A DNA stretch of 64,000 bases, taken from NCBI GenBank assembly GCA_033558025.1, contig JAUCEF010000018.1:2604001-2668000 (forward strand), in the 5' to 3' direction. The translations under genes and the position numbers were made by a program. Shown here piece by piece: positions 21,850 to 31,412 of the stretch (its first letter is position 1; each line of letters begins with the position of its first letter). The notes beneath the pieces were generated by a model. The model worked only from the letters and a program-made list of their open reading frames with translations, made no database searches and was not told the DNA's origin. The stretch is from Phytophthora sp. 'mugwort'. Its lineage: Eukaryota > Oomycota > Peronosporomycetes > Peronosporales > Peronosporaceae.

Positions 21850-22969
21850 CTCCTTCAGCGTCATCTTGTAGAAATCTGCATCTTAAACGAAGAGAGGCAT
21901 TAGCGATATGTGGTAGTTCGTCAAGGCGCAAATAATGTTCGCGATCATGTCGAACTCGTCATGACTCTAACGAAATGTTTCTGACCTGATCTCTAACAGC
22001 TTGCTCAAGCGACCGAAGTACATCTCGATAACGACGCGGTCAGAAGAAACACGCCGGTTACGCTGAATTTTATCGTTCGTAAGCTCGCCATTTCGTGATT
22101 GGTGCTTGGGTCGGATCGTTCTGATTATCTGGCCAGACCCTTGGTATCCCATGTCTACCAGGACTGCCCAGCTTCGCCCAAATTCTTCGTGGCCTTTCCC
22201 TTGGCTAGCACGTCCGTGTGAAGCTCTTTCCGCTCCGTGAAGATGGTGTTGTCGTGCGTGCCCCCCCCCCCCCCCCCTCGCCGATAGTCCGATGACAATG
22301 CGACGCTTACGCCTGGAAGTGCAACCTACGCTTCACGTTTTAGTCCATAAAGGTGGTGCTTACCTGAATAATACGTTTTTGCTTCCGCGAATCTTCCGCT
22401 CGGACGGTGAGCCTCTTGGAACTTCACGTCGGCAGCGTAGAGTGCGTGTCGGTAGTTCTAGAAAAGTTGAGCCCTTTGACGCGGCGTTGTCATCGTGATC
22501 GGCTGGATAAAGTGATCCACGAATGGATTTTCAATCAGCGCGAGCACCTTCATCGTCATTTTCTCGAACGAAGACGTCTTCCGCCCGAAACCCTTGGCAT
22601 GCATGTCCCACTGGGAGTACCGCATCAGGACGTCCAAAGCCATGAAGAAGGCATCACCGCGGTGCATTTAAATCTCCGACCTCGCCCAACATCCCAGTAC
22701 GACGAGATTGCTGGCTGGACCAGAGAGTGTGTCTCGAACTCAGCCTGCGAGTAGTTGGTCATGATGCAAATTCCCTCCGATCCTTGATCGGCGAAGAAAC
22801 GGTCGTAGATCGGGCTGTCAGAGCCGATTTCATCTTCGAACAGGTGCAAGTACTCGTCATCAATCTCATTTACCGTTTCTTGTAACCTCTCCTCCCGGCG
22901 CGGCATGGCTTCCATCTGGGCCAGGGCCACGTCGGTGCTGATCATCTGGGGGTCGCTTCTGGTCGGCAT
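21850..22969 (-). pseudogene. Harbinger/IS5-type DDE transposase relic (DDE_Tnp_4)
   Basis: From Met 22969 the minus strand gives an acidic N-terminal part, then, with a stop near 22625, the block DVGRGRRFKCTA / DAFFMALDVLMRYSQWDMH and FEKMTMKVLALIENPF (22667-22500). After a garbled middle that includes a poly-C run (about 22261-22277) the end of the core follows: VLVDMGYQGSG (about 22150), RRVSSDRVVIEMYFGRLSKL (about 22050-22000) and a final ALTNYHIA-like stretch (about 21910). GYQG and the S-D-R...E..FGRL block are typical for DDE_4 nucleases of the PIF/Harbinger type. Several stops and frame changes mark it as dead. Confidence 0.7.
22261..22277. repeat. Poly-C tract
   Basis: A run of about 17 C inside the Harbinger-type relic. 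Other homopolymer C or G runs in the window lie at about 26186-26199, 32199-32214, 58662-58669, 60113-60129 and 62058-62071. Confidence 0.8.
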
Positions 22970-23603
22970 TAGCGAAGAACTTGGGTATGCTAATCTGTTG
23001 CTCGTGAATTCAGAAGTGAAGCGCGCTTCGGAGTTTTGGCGGGAATTGTGCCCAAATGCTTTCGATAACTAATACATTACTGATATATACACGGGGTCTC
23101 TATACATATCTTCTAGAAAGCTGACAAACTACCTTAAAGACAGCTATACTGTGGTAGTTATCTAATACTTTGACATCTGCTGTCTGCGTCTAATACTGAA
23201 GTAGTGGTTTCGGAATTACCGGTACAATGTATGCGCGAATGGATATATATTTTCCAAATGCCCGATTCAATAATAATACAAAAATAACCGTTTCAAAATT
23301 TTCAGCCAATGCTTGATCACGCATCGCGGATACAGCGCCTCGGTTACGTGAACGCTGCAATCATAACGCATTAGGTTGGTAGACGATCGAGGAAGAAGGG
23401 GTTTCGGCGGAGCGCTCGAATTTCGAGTCGAACATTGAATTGTTTAAGAAGCCGTTACGACACGTTAACATTAACAACACGCCTTTACTACCGGGAATAT
23501 ATAAGTTGACGTTAGTTTCAACACACACACGTCGCCTAGTAACACAATGTGGTCGGCAACTACGCCTACTGACAATGACATGATACGTGCCGTCTGGCCT
23601 CGC
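22970..23603. other. Intergenic, downstream of the DUF3712 gene
   Basis: AT-rich; no frames with domains. It contains the 3' flank of the minus-strand gene ending at 23604. Confidence 0.5.
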
Positions 23604-24800
23604 TTACTCCGTCAGGAGCGTCACGAGGTTGCATGATGTGTTGAGATCGACGCGTGTCATGCCGTCCGTGTAGATGACGCTCATATTCATGACGGCCAGA
23701 GCGTCCTTGAATAGCGTGTAGCCTGTCGCGTCGGCACTCTCGCCCGTGATGAAGTATTGCACGTTTTTGTCGAGGAGCGCCTTGACCATATCGACCATGT
23801 GCGAGTGGTTGTCGCTGTCGACAAAAAGTCGGAAAGTTTGCTGGCTCTTCCCGCGAGGGACACCAATCTCCGGGGACAAACCGGACAAGTAGCCCAGGTA
23901 ATCCTGGTTGACGTAGAGCGTCAAGTTGAGATAGCCGATGCCGTTGAGTCCCATTTGGGAGATGTTGGTCACATTAACGTCAATGTCCATGGTCCAGCCC
24001 TTGTCCGTGCAGCCCCAAAAATCAATGTGGTTTATGGCAGTCAACGGGTCTCGGAAGTTGTTTAATCCCTCAATGGCGAGCTCGCGCTTGAAGTCCAGTC
24101 CGCCGTAACTGAAGCCCAGCGCGTGAGCCTTGACCTTTGCAGTTGTGTCAAAGATTACCGAAACATCGTCCATAACTGCGGTCGACATGGCGGAAAATAC
24201 GTCAGCGTCCGTGACGGTCAAGTCGCTGGAGATGTTGAGATCGTAAGATTGCTTGCCCTTGTCAATGGTGAGTGCGGGGAACTCGAACATCGCGAACGTT
24301 GAGCCGTCGTACAACAACTTGGCCGTGGTGGCGTCTGAGTGGGCGTTCATGCTCAGGTCGTGCGTCAGGTGCAGACTGAGTTCGCTGGAGAGCGTCGTCT
24401 GGTCGGTGATCTGGTTGATGTCGAGATAGTTGACACTCATCTTGATCTTGTTGACGTTGTGCTGGAACACAGCCTTGACGATCACGAACCATACGATGAG
24501 TACGAGCACGAGCAGCAGCACGAGCACAATGGCCAGGATGGCGAAAATCCGCTGCTTTATGGTGAAGTGCCACCACAGAAATTTCTTGAGCGGCTTGCCC
24601 TTCTCAGTCTCCTCCTTCAGGACGTCCCGGCTGTTGGCGGCAACGTCCACTTTGAAGGTCGAGTCGGGCAGAGTCTGGTACTGGTAGTGATCATAGTCTA
24701 CCGGGTTGTTGTGTGCCGGGCTCTGCAGTGCGGACCTCTTGATCTCTCGCTGTTGGGTCGGCATGGTCGGCGCGGTGGATGGAGACGACGACTGAAGCAC
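23604..24800 (-). CDS. Single-pass membrane protein, DUF3712 type
   Basis: An intact intronless gene of 398 codons. A second Met (codon 13, at 24764) would give 386 residues, close to the 385 of its paralogue at 47525-48682. N-terminal 70-80 residues are hydrophilic and cytosolic in type. A WWHFTIKQR stretch precedes one strong hydrophobic helix at about residues 86-110, and the rest is a beta-rich extracytosolic region with many N-glycosylation sequons. Lengths, layout and shared motifs (KQR before the helix, VNYLDI, HALGFSYGGL, MGLNGIGYLNL) show it is a paralogue of the other gene. DUF3712/LEA14-like folds of this kind bind lipids or stabilise membranes in other families, but no function is shown here. 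An Inr-like TCATTCG lies about 26 bp upstream on the minus strand. Confidence 0.9.
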   Translation of the reverse strand: MLQSSSPSTAPTMPTQQREIKRSALQSPAHNNPVDYDHYQYQTLPDSTFKVDVAANSRDVLKEETEKGKPLKKFLWWHFTIKQRIFAILAIVLVLLLVLVLIVWFVIVKAVFQHNVNKIKMSVNYLDINQITDQTTLSSELSLHLTHDLSMNAHSDATTAKLLYDGSTFAMFEFPALTIDKGKQSYDLNISSDLTVTDADVFSAMSTAVMDDVSVIFDTTAKVKAHALGFSYGGLDFKRELAIEGLNNFRDPLTAINHIDFWGCTDKGWTMDIDVNVTNISQMGLNGIGYLNLTLYVNQDYLGYLSGLSPEIGVPRGKSQQTFRLFVDSDNHSHMVDMVKALLDKNVQYFITGESADATGYTLFKDALAVMNMSVIYTDGMTRVDLNTSCNLVTLLTE

Positions 24801-25101
24801 TTGCGACGAAGGCGGCAGGTTGGCGAATGAAGCAGTCGATCATTGACAGACAATCAATTTGGCTGCTGTCAGTGACAGCAGCCGAAGCGAGAAGCCAGGT
24901 GAATGATGCACTTTTCGGCAGCTTCTCACGGCGGGTTTCCCGCGGTCGAATTAACTCGAACTGAGTATGGAGCGCCAGCCATCATCACAGTGTCACTCGG
25001 GGAGGGATGGGCACGATAACTTCAACTTAGTTAGCCTCAGATACAGTAGCCTTTGTCAAGCACCTGCCTGCTGTTTTGCGCTGACCGAAGGAGTACTAAG
25101 G

Positions 25102-25145
25102 GGTACCAGTCCTTCAAGGACTGGTACCAGGCAGGACTGGTACCC
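25102..25145. repeat. Inverted and direct repeat GGTACCAGTCCTT
   Basis: GGTACCAGTCCTT (25102-25114), one C, then the exact reverse complement AAGGACTGGTACC (25116-25128), followed at 25133-25144 by a third, direct part copy AGGACTGGTACC. It lies about 300 bp upstream of the DUF3712 gene. Confidence 0.85.
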
Positions 25146-26629
25146 ATACTTCGAAGAGGATAGCATCAGTAATACTGATTCAGTGTACCTGGTAGTCTTG
25201 TATTCGAGAGGAGCAGACCGCCATTGTTGCACGAGAAGCAATCGGATTGATGTGCTGTGGGCCAAGCGGAAGTCGCACACTTGAAGACGTTTGGGTGCCC
25301 AATACACGCATAGACGAGCCGTCGAAACAAAAGAGTGATATAGTTGCAGCTGTCGTCTCATTTTGCTCATTGACGAGCATGTGCCATGCTGAAAAGCAAC
25401 GTGTGAAGCACTCTGCTCCATGTGCATTGCCTGCCACTGATTGAAAGCACCACGATAGGAATCGGGGAGACGGCTTGCATAGGTGTTCTCTCTGCGAATA
25501 CACTCACTCGTGCTGCGATTGGTGGTGAGTCACCACTGGTGACAGGATAATTGTCAGCGGGACCAGCCGAGAGGGATCGAGTGGTCGCTCGTAGCTGAGT
25601 TGGGTAGAGGTACAGTATCTCCATGTTCCCAGCGGTTCCATGGATGCCCCTCAGTGTTAAATGGTGATCAGGGTGCGTCACTTCGAGCTTTCCGACCAGT
25701 CTAGTGTGAAGCTTAACTGTGTATGCTCCCTTACTGCTGTACCAGCCACGCTGCTGTTACTGCGGTGCCACCCACTTCACCGGTGCTATCTCTTATAACT
25801 GTGCATGGCGCCATGATATTTGACCGCCGCTGGCACTGCCAGTCGCGGCTTCTTCCCATGGGATCGGCAGGCTCGCATGTCAATACAATCATTGAGCGGT
25901 TCGTTCTAGTATCACCATCCGATCGATTGCTGTGGCGTAGTTCCTACCGGATGCGTTTTTGTTTGTTTAGTTTGACAGCTGCGACTTCAACTTGACTGCC
26001 GCAAGACAACTGAGTCTTTGACAATTGTGGACCACAGCCTGTGGTTCCTCTGTGTGGCGCGGCTGTCATGGACGTGAGATCCGCCGTGCATAGCTTGCGG
26101 TCGGGCATAAATTGCTAAAGCTACCATGACCGCAACGCGCTCGGAGACAGGGTCGGAAGAAATCTAATGAGGTCTCCTGTTTTACCCCCCCCCCCCCCGC
26201 ACTCACCTGTTGTATTGTAATACTAATATAACAGTAGCAGTGGTGAATTGAATACTGTATCGCCTGGATGCGGTACGCAGTCGAACAGTATTCACAACCA
26301 GCAAGTAACCGCTGCGCCCGCTTAAAGAGCGAATTTGAGTGTGAAGTGCGTGCGCTCAGCAGAAGACTAGGTGTCCGACTCCGTTAATAACGTTTTAGTA
26401 ATATTGTAACCAATCAAAACGATCAATTTCACTGGATTAAACGGATTGCCACTCTCGCTGGAACGAAGTCTTCCAAATGTGCTTTTGCTCGTTTGCCGCG
26501 CATTGGGACGCCCTTCGGGCAATCGCAGAGAGAAAACTAGTATAATAAGACTGTACTGCGCTGGACACCAGAGGACTTTCTCTATCGATATTCGGTGGCG
26601 TGCTATTGTCCTTGTCTAGGTTTACAACG
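25146..26629. other. Intergenic stretch without recognisable gene
   Basis: Short frames only, overlapping on both strands. A poly-C run is at about 26186-26199. No domain or terminal repeat is evident. Confidence 0.45.
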
Positions 26630-26899
26630 CGGACATGAGCACGGTGAGGATAGTCTGTAAGATGTCGTTGTGCAGATTAGAGCGCTGCTACCAACTATTT
26701 AGGAATCCGGAAATGTGTCAAGCCACCAGCCTCGTAGGAACAATGCCACAAGATGGCATGCAGACGTGTGCCAAGGATTTCCTTACTTCGAGGAGCTGCG
26801 GTTCGAACTATAAGCTAAGTTTCCGGTCCTGCACAACCTGTCGGACACAAGGTTTGCTGCACGCTGCGGTTCGAACTGCGGCTCACGCGCAGGTGCTGA

Positions 26900-27530
26900 C
26901 GAAACGAGCCAGCTAGATCCTTCCGCGACAGTGCCGAAAGTATACCCAGCGCTTGTTACCATACCACAACAAGCCTGACCAGTTAGTATTTGTAGACGAG
27001 ACTTCAAAGGACGTGAGGTGAGTGGAAATTGCGTTTTAATGAATCTTTACAATGCTAATGAGTGTTTCTACTTACGTATATGCTTCGCAAGTACAGGAGG
27101 TCTGCTCGTAATACTCATGCGAATGCAACTCGCCCTTCCAGCCAGGGAAGCCTCGTGTCGGTACTTGATGCACTCGATATGACTGAATATTTGCGTGGTG
27201 AAATGTGGAGGACACGTTCATGCGACAGAGATCCCACGACTCCTACAAGACCAAATATTTCCTTTCCTGAACCCATAGCCACTACCGAGATCGATAACGG
27301 TCGTGAATAATAATGCGAAGGTCTACATAAATAAGGAACTTCAGGATATGGTCGGCTCAACAGGAGCATTGCTCTTATTTCTACCTCCTTATCCACCAGG
27401 CCTCAACCCAAATGAGGTAGCCTTTTCGCTGTTGAAGCGGTGGGTCCAGGGCGACGGAGAAGCAGCGTTCCGTCAAGACCCTCAAGCTGTTCTCAAGGTA
27501 ATTTGGTGCACGCCCAAACAAGAACTAGTT
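26900..27530 (+). pseudogene. Tc1-type (DDE_3) transposase relic
   Basis: The clearest part is 27303-27470: after a damaged second catalytic Asp region (NNAKVYINKELQDMV), GALLLFLPPYPPGLNPNEVAFSLLKRWV gives the third catalytic block, with Glu in the LNPNE position, as in DDE_3 nucleases. Upstream, across stops and frame changes, SVLDALDMTEYL (about 27155) and a segment with the expected spacing to the second Asp are visible. The catalytic Asp after PLPRS-like sequence is Asn here, and several stops precede it. No ends were found. Confidence 0.65.
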
Positions 27531-28495
27531 GGATTATTTTTTATCACCACGGTGGGTATGGTGCAAACGAGCTTTCGATTAAGATTGCAAATTAATGAAC
27601 TGCTCTTCATGCTGCGCCGTTTTAGTTGTCTTGTTGGTGGTGATCGATATCCTCCAAGTCGACCTCTGGGTCCGGAATGGAGTTGTTAATCCACTGTAGT
27701 TACCGAAATGTTGTGTCGTCGGGCGTCTGAATCAGAGCTCCATCCGTCAATATGGCTTGACGGACACTCATGTAGCGTTCGGTGGCTGGTCCTGCTGCCG
27801 TTGCATGCTCCGACACAAAATCTGTGATTCCCGGTGTTTGATCTTCCTTGCGTGCTGCCGTAGCAAGTCGTTAATGTAGCCAAACGTTGTAGCCGAGGGA
27901 CGTACACGAATACTTTCAGCCGGAAGTCCGCCTGGCCGTTCCTAGTATGTAGACATGCTGTATGCCAAACTGTCTCTAGGTGAACTTTGCACTCGCGTCC
28001 CCTTCTTGAATTAGCGAAAAATCCCGTTGAGGAGCATTGTTGCTCGGTTTCAGAAACACCTCTAACTCAGGGCGCCATACGTTTGGAAGTTGGCGGTAAA
28101 CATCACCTCGACAGTTCCTCGCAAGCCACCGAATCCTGTTGTGACTTAAAAGTGAAAGTCGACGGGAGCTGTTTGTGTCCCTCTAAGCAGTAAGCGGGTT
28201 TCCGGTTTTGATAGTCAGGCACACATTCAGTTGGTCGGGAAGCGGCAGGACGGACCTGCATTGCGCAGTCCGCGACGAAAACTGGAATGCTAACATCAAA
28301 CAACCAACAAAAGCAGACCTGCTTTGCAATAGGTAAACTTAATACTCCAAAGGCTTCCTTTACCACGCAGCTAGCGACTGGCACTCCATGCGGCCGGTAG
28401 AACACCTCACTCGCAATCTCAAAAGACCATCTGAACGACATACCTAAAATAGTGAGTGCGCAATCCATATCACAAATAGAGTATAGTGCAGTGGG
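27531..28495. other. Intergenic relic
   Basis: A 121-codon minus frame (28468-28103) is open but has no recognisable domain, and I do not call it a gene. Nothing else is seen. Confidence 0.4.
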
Positions 28496-28689
28496 CTACG
28501 GTGCATACCATTGTGCTGTACCCGAGGTCCCCGCAGCTGACCACGCGTGCAGCAGCACGCACTCCACCGAGGAGTCGAATATAGCCTGCGTGATAGTCAG
28601 TTCCACATCCGCTGCCTGCTTCATCAGAAGCTTCATCGTTGGCAAGGCGTACTCCTCCTTTGAGTCCACGTCGCGCCGCTCTGCCGCGC

Positions 28690-29035
28690 GACATAGCAGC
28701 CTCACTTGGCGTTGGCGCCGGTGACCATGTCCATGCGGATGTCGTTGGCCTTTAGCTTCGCGATGGCGGCTGCCCTGTCGTCCTTGAGCCATTGCGGAAC
28801 AGGATAGCAACGACAGGCGCTCGACCACAACCTCATGGTTGTCGGCGAGTTCGGCGAGCGTCTCCACCAGCTCGTGCATCTAGTCGCTCGACAGCTCGCG
28901 GTACGACAGATCCAGTACATATTAATTGCACCCGTCCTTGCTGAGGTAGTCGATCACGTACTTGTAGGCGCCGGCACACTGGCCGGCGAGCTCAGCCCCT
29001 TTCACGCTCCCGGAATTCTAAAACAAAAACGCCGT
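28690..29035 (-). pseudogene. Unidentified gene fragment, possibly of a P-type ATPase
   Basis: On the minus strand from about 29030 a GC-rich, gene-like stretch reads SVKGAELAGQCAGAYKYVI, a stop, VLDLSYRELSS, a stop, then HELVETLAELADNHEVVVE. On another frame it reads WLKDDRAAAIAKLKANDIRM followed by DMVTGAN. The last part resembles the R..MVTGD hinge motif of P-type ATPases, with A for D. Codon use is like that of the genes in the island. Stops and frame changes make it a pseudogene. A further minus frame (to 28496) continues without a match. The ATPase reading is uncertain. Confidence 0.35.
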
Positions 29036-29509
29036 GATCTAAGGGCTACATGGTCTGGAAAATTACTCCACCCCGTAATTTTGGAAATGGCTTTATGGAA
29101 GAGCAATGGATTATCATCGACTACAAGAACGGAAATGTGCGCTAGAATGATGCTGAGATATCAATGAACATTAAGTCTTCATCGCAAAAGCGGCTTTGGT
29201 GATGAAGAATGCAGACGAACGAATGATGTGAATCCTGGATGTCACAGGTAAGGCGATTGATCTACACGAGCTTGTCTCGAAAGAATACCTCACCCAAAAG
29301 CAAAATTCGAGGTCCCTATTCCTCAATGTAATATCGCCCGAAATGTTTATTAAATCATTTCTGCCGATTTTTCCTGGAGGAATAGGGGAAATGAAACTAA
29401 AACCTTATGTCGTACCAGTCAGGGTGGAGAGCACGCCAAAAGCCTCGCTCCCATATCCAATCCTACTCATCATGCGCGAAGCGACATTGCGTAAGGTTGT
29501 CCTGCTACA

Positions 29510-29870
29510 ATATCCAAATTGTAACCTACCACTTGATCTGTATACGGATGCTTCCGCATATCAGCTCGGTGGAGTTATCATGCAGGACAGATCGTTGCTA
29601 TTTTGGCTGAAATAGTGCAATCAGCTCAAGAACAGGATATGAACAACAAAAAAGAGCTGTTAAGTATACTTGAAATGTTACGAGAATTTCGGTCGATACT
29701 GCGTGGACGCCAGATACGAGTCTATATAACCCACACAATTCCCAGGAAACCACCTTCCGTAACATGCAAACGATGCGCTGGAGGCTCGATATTGAAGAAT
29801 TCGGAGTAAGCAGAATATACATCAGAGAACGTGATAGCGTTTACGCGGACGCGCTATGAAGACTCTCAGT
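29510..29870 (+). pseudogene. Gypsy RNase H fragment
   Basis: LPLDLYTDASAYQLGGVIMQ (about 29533) is the first block with its catalytic Asp. ELLSILEMLREFRSIL (29655) is the second, and after frame changes NMQTMRWRLDIEEFGV and a YADAL remnant near 29850 close the domain. At least three frame changes. Confidence 0.8.
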
Positions 29871-30118
29871 GCGGGTACATAGTGCTTCATGTGCGCCAGC
29901 TGTTACAAAAGCTGAAAACAGCCCGCCAATGTCTCGCTCTTGCTCCAAGAAATCGCGAAATCGTAGCAGCAAGCCGGCCTTTACGAAGCACTGGCAGCTA
30001 GCTATCTGGCATGCGATTGGCAGTACTAACGTACATGTCAACAGAGTGACGGGCAAAATTATCCTACTCGGGTCATTGGTTAACAAAGTCTCACTAAAAT
30101 AGCTCCCCGGTGAGTGAA

Positions 30119-30329
30119 TAATGCTCGATAAAAAAATTACAAATCCAAATAGAATTCAAATTAAAAATTCTATGGAGTCTTTAATTCATCATTTTAATAA
30201 TGAGTATTCTAATTTATTGCATTTTGATTTAGAAATTAAAAAATATTTTCAAAATATTTTTAATTATAAAAATTTAAAATTAATAGATATAAATATAGTA
30301 AAAACATCAAATAATATAAATATATATGT
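30119..30329 (+). other. AT-rich insert resembling mitochondrial DNA (possible rps3 piece)
   Basis: About 210 bases with a base composition near 80 percent AT stand sharply against GC-richer flanks. The block is open in one frame from ATG 30121 (IHHFNNEYSNLLHFDLEIKK, then YFQNIFNYKN), with codon use dominated by AAT, ATT, AAA and TTA as in oomycete mitochondrial genes. The string SNLLHFDLEIKKYF followed by a hydrophobic NINIYV strand resembles the N-terminal region of ribosomal protein S3. I infer a nuclear copy of mitochondrial DNA (NUMT); the gene identity is less certain than the organellar look. Confidence 0.55.
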
Positions 30330-30335
30330 CGTTGA

Positions 30336-31147
30336 AATCCCAGAATGGCGACCCGTATCAGCAATTGTGAGCAATGCGCAAGATCCAAGAAGATCAAAGC
30401 TAAATACGGAAAGCTACCGCCTAAAAGGTGACAGTACGACCCTGGGCCGAAAGTGCAGTCGACTCCATCGGTCCGTTTGGGACTCAACTGTGGTGCGCTA
30501 TGATATTAATTGATTCAAGTACGCTATTAACCGAAATTGCAGCTATGATGGACGGGACTAGAACACAGGAAGCACGGATCATAGACTAGTGCTGGCTTAA
30601 TCGATACCCGTGCCCTGAACGATGCATCTATGACCAAGGACCAGAATTTCGCACCTAGCTTATTGAAATTCTTGAAAGCTATGGGGTCAAGCAAACGGAG
30701 TAATTGAATGTGTTCACCGCACCATTAACGACAAATTGAGGACAGGGCGATCACGACTCAAGAAGATAGCGAAAATTGCATGTCTTCAGTATGTTTGCGC
30801 TGCGTGCACAATACCACAGAGCAATACGTATATCGCCTAGCTAGGCTACTTTCGGGCGCGATATGCTCTTCGGCAACCCAGCGTGCATGGATTGGAAGTA
30901 GCAACATCAGCAACCAGAACAAGCAGGACAATGAGAAGCGGACTGCGCACGACTACAGTCCTGATGACTTTGTGATGATTGCGAAGAACGGCCAGCCCGC
31001 CGCAAAGCTGCAGCATTTATGATGGACCATTCCGCATCCTTAGTGTCCGTAGCAATGCAATCCTCGTCATCGACAAGCAACGTTATCAAGAAAGTTTCCA
31101 CATGCGCCTTGTGAAGCATTTCTACCATGGAGGAAAATATATGCCAT
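30336..31147 (+). pseudogene. Gypsy integrase fragment, second lineage
   Basis: Directly after the AT-rich block the zinc-finger end (CEQCARSKKIKAKYGKLPP, about 30370) is seen, then the core: AESAVDSIGPFGTQLW (first Asp), CIYDQGPEF (second Asp, about 30637) and LIEILESYGVK. The Glu block is lost. The C-terminal tail (YSPDDFVMIAKNGQPAAKL, about 30950, and HMRLVKHFYHGG near 31110) ends at 31147. Many stops. Confidence 0.8.
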
Positions 31148-31412
31148 AAAGATTAACATGTATCATTAGATGGCACTGACCTTGATTACCCGGCATCCAT
31201 CTGGTTGAAGGACAAATAGCGACTACAGTACTTACAGCAATTAGTCTGAGTCAGACTAATTCATGTGAGCAGGTTTTCAATGAACTCACACAATTTAGTT
31301 TGGCGCCAAGACATGCAGACTAATTCTGAAAATAGTCTAATTTTGAACTTCTAAATTAGTCTGAACTTTCAATGGAGTTGCTGCGTATTATATGCAGTTA
31401 TGTAAAGCTGAT

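Larger units (their letters stand above)
29200..31147 (+). mobile_element. Decayed Ty3/gypsy element without LTRs
   Basis: Plus-strand pieces in the expected order: a protease or RT-start remnant (about 29200-29340), RNase H (29510-29870), integrase (30350-31000) and a C-terminal integrase tail to 31147. No LTRs are recognised. It belongs to a different lineage from the 8-15 kb element, judging by motifs. An AT-rich foreign block (30119-30329) lies between RNase H and integrase. Confidence 0.75.

Noticed and set aside
26805..26885. Two GCTGCGGTTCGAACT strings resembling box B
   Set aside because: No box A at proper spacing and no cloverleaf; not called as tRNA.
28103..28468. 121-codon minus-strand frame
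   Set aside because: No domain, no promoter and no neighbour context; could be chance.
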